Positions 8,222 through 9,343 of a DNA stretch of 9,343 nt are shown piece by piece (within the stretch, counting starts at the first letter, position 1; each line of letters begins with the position of its first letter). Position numbers and translations under genes: made by a program. Under the pieces are notes generated by a model, which did no database searches, was not told the DNA's origin, and was given only the letters and a program-made list of their open reading frames with translations. Source of the DNA: Anaerolineales bacterium (lineage in GTDB: Bacteria; Chloroflexota; Anaerolineae; Anaerolineales; E44-bin32); assembly GCA_030642885.1 (NCBI GenBank), contig DAOWMX010000066.1, positions 1-9,343 of the forward strand, read 5' to 3'.

Positions 8222-8243
8222 AAGGCTGCATCATCTGAGCCTT
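8222..8243 (+). terminator. Weak hairpin after the operon, possible terminator
   Basis: AAGGCT (8222-8227) and AGCCTT (8238-8243) form a perfect six-base-pair inverted repeat around a ten-base loop, starting inside the second of the tandem stops of gene 3. Only one extra T follows before GCC, so there is no proper U-tract. The location is right for a transcription end, but the structure is weak. It may only be a stabilising 3' stem or chance. Confidence 0.3.
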
Positions 8244-8366
8244 TGCCATCTAAGGATTATGTTCAATTGTTAGACGCCAAAGCGAGAAAGAATTAACCAA
8301 TGAACCACGAAATAGAAGTCTCACCCGCCAAGAACAGCATTCAAAAAACTTTAGCAAGATCAAACC

Positions 8367-8372
8367 AAGGAG
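8367..8372 (+). promoter_or_regulatory. Shine-Dalgarno site of the sulfatase gene
   Basis: AAGGAG lies six bases before ATG 8379, a near-ideal match and spacing. It contrasts with the weaker, coupled starts of the two overlapped genes upstream and fixes the sulfatase start. Confidence 0.85.
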
Positions 8373-8378
8373 ATAATA

Positions 8379-9343
8379 ATGACTAACAAAAAACCGAATA
8401 TTCTTATTATCTGGGGTGATGATGTAGGCATGTGGAATATCAGTGCCTATCACCGCGGCATGATGGGCGGATCAACACCGAACATCGATCGCATCGCGGA
8501 TGAAGGCATGATTTTTATGGACCATTACGCCCAGGCATCCTGCACGGCCGGGCGAGCTGCATTCATCACAGGACAATACCCGATTCGGGTCGGATTAGCC
8601 ACAGTCGGCCTTCCCGGATCGCCGCTAGGCTTGCAGAAGGAGGACCCGACGCTGGCCGAGTTGCTCAAACCCCTGGGTTACGCCACGGGGCAATTCGGGA
8701 AAAATCACCTAGGCGATCTCGACGAGCACTTACCAACCGCACATGGTTTCGATGAATTCTTTGGCATCCTGTATCACTTGAATGCGGGTGAATACGTCGA
8801 GCAGTATGATTTTCCCAACGATCCTGAAGTTATCGAAAAGTTCGGGTTCACCCAACGGGGCGTGATTCATTCCTGGGCAAATGACAACGGAACGCAGACG
8901 ATCGAGGACACGGGGCCGTTTGGCCGGGAGCGCCAGAGAACGCTGGATGAGGAGTTTCTGGTTGAGTCCAAACGGTTCATTCGCGATGCCGTGGAAGCCG
9001 ACAAACCATTTTTTGTTTGGCACAACACTACCCGCATGCATTACCGCACCAACCTCACATCCAAGTACGAAGGCAAGAGCGGCTACGGTGTCTACGCTGA
9101 CGGAATGATGGAGTTGGATGATCATGTCGGTGAACTCCTCGATCTGCTCGAGGAACTCGGCGTCGATGACGACACGCTGGTGATGTTCTCGACTGACAAC
9201 GGCGCGGCTTCAAACAGCTGGCCCGATGGTGGTAACCACCCATTTGCCTTTGAGAAGGGCGTGGGGGGGTATGAAGGCGGCTTCCGCGTGCCGATGGTTG
9301 TGAAGTGGCCTGGCAAGATCCCGGCCGGTAAAGCCACTGGTGA
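8379..9343 (+). CDS. Type I (formylglycine) sulfatase, arylsulfatase-like, 3' partial
   Basis: The frame is open from ATG 8379 to the window end (321 full codons); the TGA at 9341-9343 is out of frame. ATG 8379 is the only plausible start, because an in-frame TAG lies at 8352-8354 with no start codon between, and AAGGAG (8367-8372) sits six bases upstream. Type I sulfatases hydrolyse sulfate esters. The active-site motif CTAGR (Cys55-Arg59) fits C-x-[PA]-x-R, so Cys55 should be oxidised to formylglycine by a generating enzyme not seen here. Other family features are the metal-binding pair Asp14-Asp15, GKNHLG (Lys108, His110; usually GKWHLG), TRMH (His221), STDNG (Asp273, Asn274), Lys293, and YEGGFRVP before VKWPGK. 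The N-terminus shows no signal peptide, so the enzyme may be cytoplasmic or exported by other means. Relatives usually run to about 500 residues, so the C-terminal part is missing. The substrate cannot be read. Confidence 0.93.
   Translation, partial: MTNKKPNILIIWGDDVGMWNISAYHRGMMGGSTPNIDRIADEGMIFMDHYAQASCTAGRAAFITGQYPIRVGLATVGLPGSPLGLQKEDPTLAELLKPLGYATGQFGKNHLGDLDEHLPTAHGFDEFFGILYHLNAGEYVEQYDFPNDPEVIEKFGFTQRGVIHSWANDNGTQTIEDTGPFGRERQRTLDEEFLVESKRFIRDAVEADKPFFVWHNTTRMHYRTNLTSKYEGKSGYGVYADGMMELDDHVGELLDLLEELGVDDDTLVMFSTDNGAASNSWPDGGNHPFAFEKGVGGYEGGFRVPMVVKWPGKIPAGKATG
8541..8555 (+). other. Formylglycine-forming sulfatase active-site motif (CTAGR)
   Basis: These five codons encode Cys-Thr-Ala-Gly-Arg, residues 55-59 of the sulfatase, matching C-x-[PA]-x-R. 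The conserved context AAFITGQYP follows directly. Cysteine at the first position marks the Cys-type enzyme, maturable by an aerobic formylglycine-generating enzyme or an anaerobic sulfatase-maturating enzyme. A serine here would require the latter kind. Confidence 0.92.

Larger units (their letters stand above)
8221..8378. other. Intergenic gap between the glycan-type operon and the sulfatase
   Basis: This 158-base stretch is visibly richer in A and T than its flanks. It holds the weak hairpin at its left end and the sulfatase ribosome site at its right end. A 28-codon frame (8300-8386) overlaps the sulfatase start. I looked for paired -35/-10 boxes and found none convincing: TTGTTA at 8267-8272 has no usable -10 at the right distance. 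A separate promoter is therefore plausible but not demonstrated. Confidence 0.6.

Noticed and set aside
8269..8275. GTTAGAC, matching the integron core-site pattern GTTRRRY
   Set aside because: No paired RYYYAAC inverse core or imperfect palindrome lies upstream at a suitable distance, and there is no integrase or cassette structure. A seven-base match is expected by chance.
8267..8290. TTGTTA as a -35 box for the sulfatase gene
   Set aside because: At 16-18 bases downstream there is nothing close to TATAAT, so no promoter call is justified.
9341..9343. TGA at the window end as the sulfatase stop
   Set aside because: It is out of frame: the last full codon is GGT 9339-9341. The protein is also too short for the family, so the gene continues beyond the window.

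Overview
The window looks like a piece of a Chloroflexota (Anaerolineae- or Dehalococcoidia-like) chromosome. The main reason is two adjacent genes of the DUF2298 / 'Chlor_Arch_YYY' membrane-protein family. To my knowledge this family is largely confined to Chloroflexota and some archaea. A PMT/Agl23-like membrane protein follows directly, and such proteins are known companions of DUF2298 genes. Moderate-to-high GC, GTG starts and tightly overlapping genes fit this origin. The taxonomic call comes from family recognition, not from a database search.

Bases 1-8220 hold three same-strand genes joined by two identical 4-base GTGA overlaps (3815-3818 and 6451-6454), so they almost certainly form one translationally coupled operon. 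Gene 1 is cut by the left window edge. It joins the C-terminal end of a GT-C (GT39/PMT-like) protein, with a large extracytoplasmic domain, to a complete DUF2298 domain. Gene 2 is a stand-alone DUF2298 paralogue carrying the same ordered motifs. Gene 3 is a smaller GT-C-like membrane protein whose family motifs look degenerate. All three are predicted polytopic membrane proteins with extracytoplasmic soluble parts. The likely joint role is extracytoplasmic sugar transfer from a lipid carrier, or handling of such carriers, for envelope glycans or glycoproteins. No substrate can be read from the sequence.

Bases 8221-8378 are a short, more AT-rich gap with a weak hairpin just after the gene 3 stop, a possible 28-codon upstream reading frame and a good Shine-Dalgarno site. 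A type I (formylglycine-dependent) sulfatase then begins at 8379 and runs off the right edge. It appears to be a separate translation unit on the same strand. A link between sulfate-ester hydrolysis and the glycan genes is possible but unproven.

I see no RNA genes, mobile elements, CRISPR arrays or long repeats. The most interesting material is the fusion and duplication of DUF2298 proteins, with copy-specific insertions (an EF-hand-like loop, a four-cysteine insert, an extra membrane hairpin), and the degenerate third partner.
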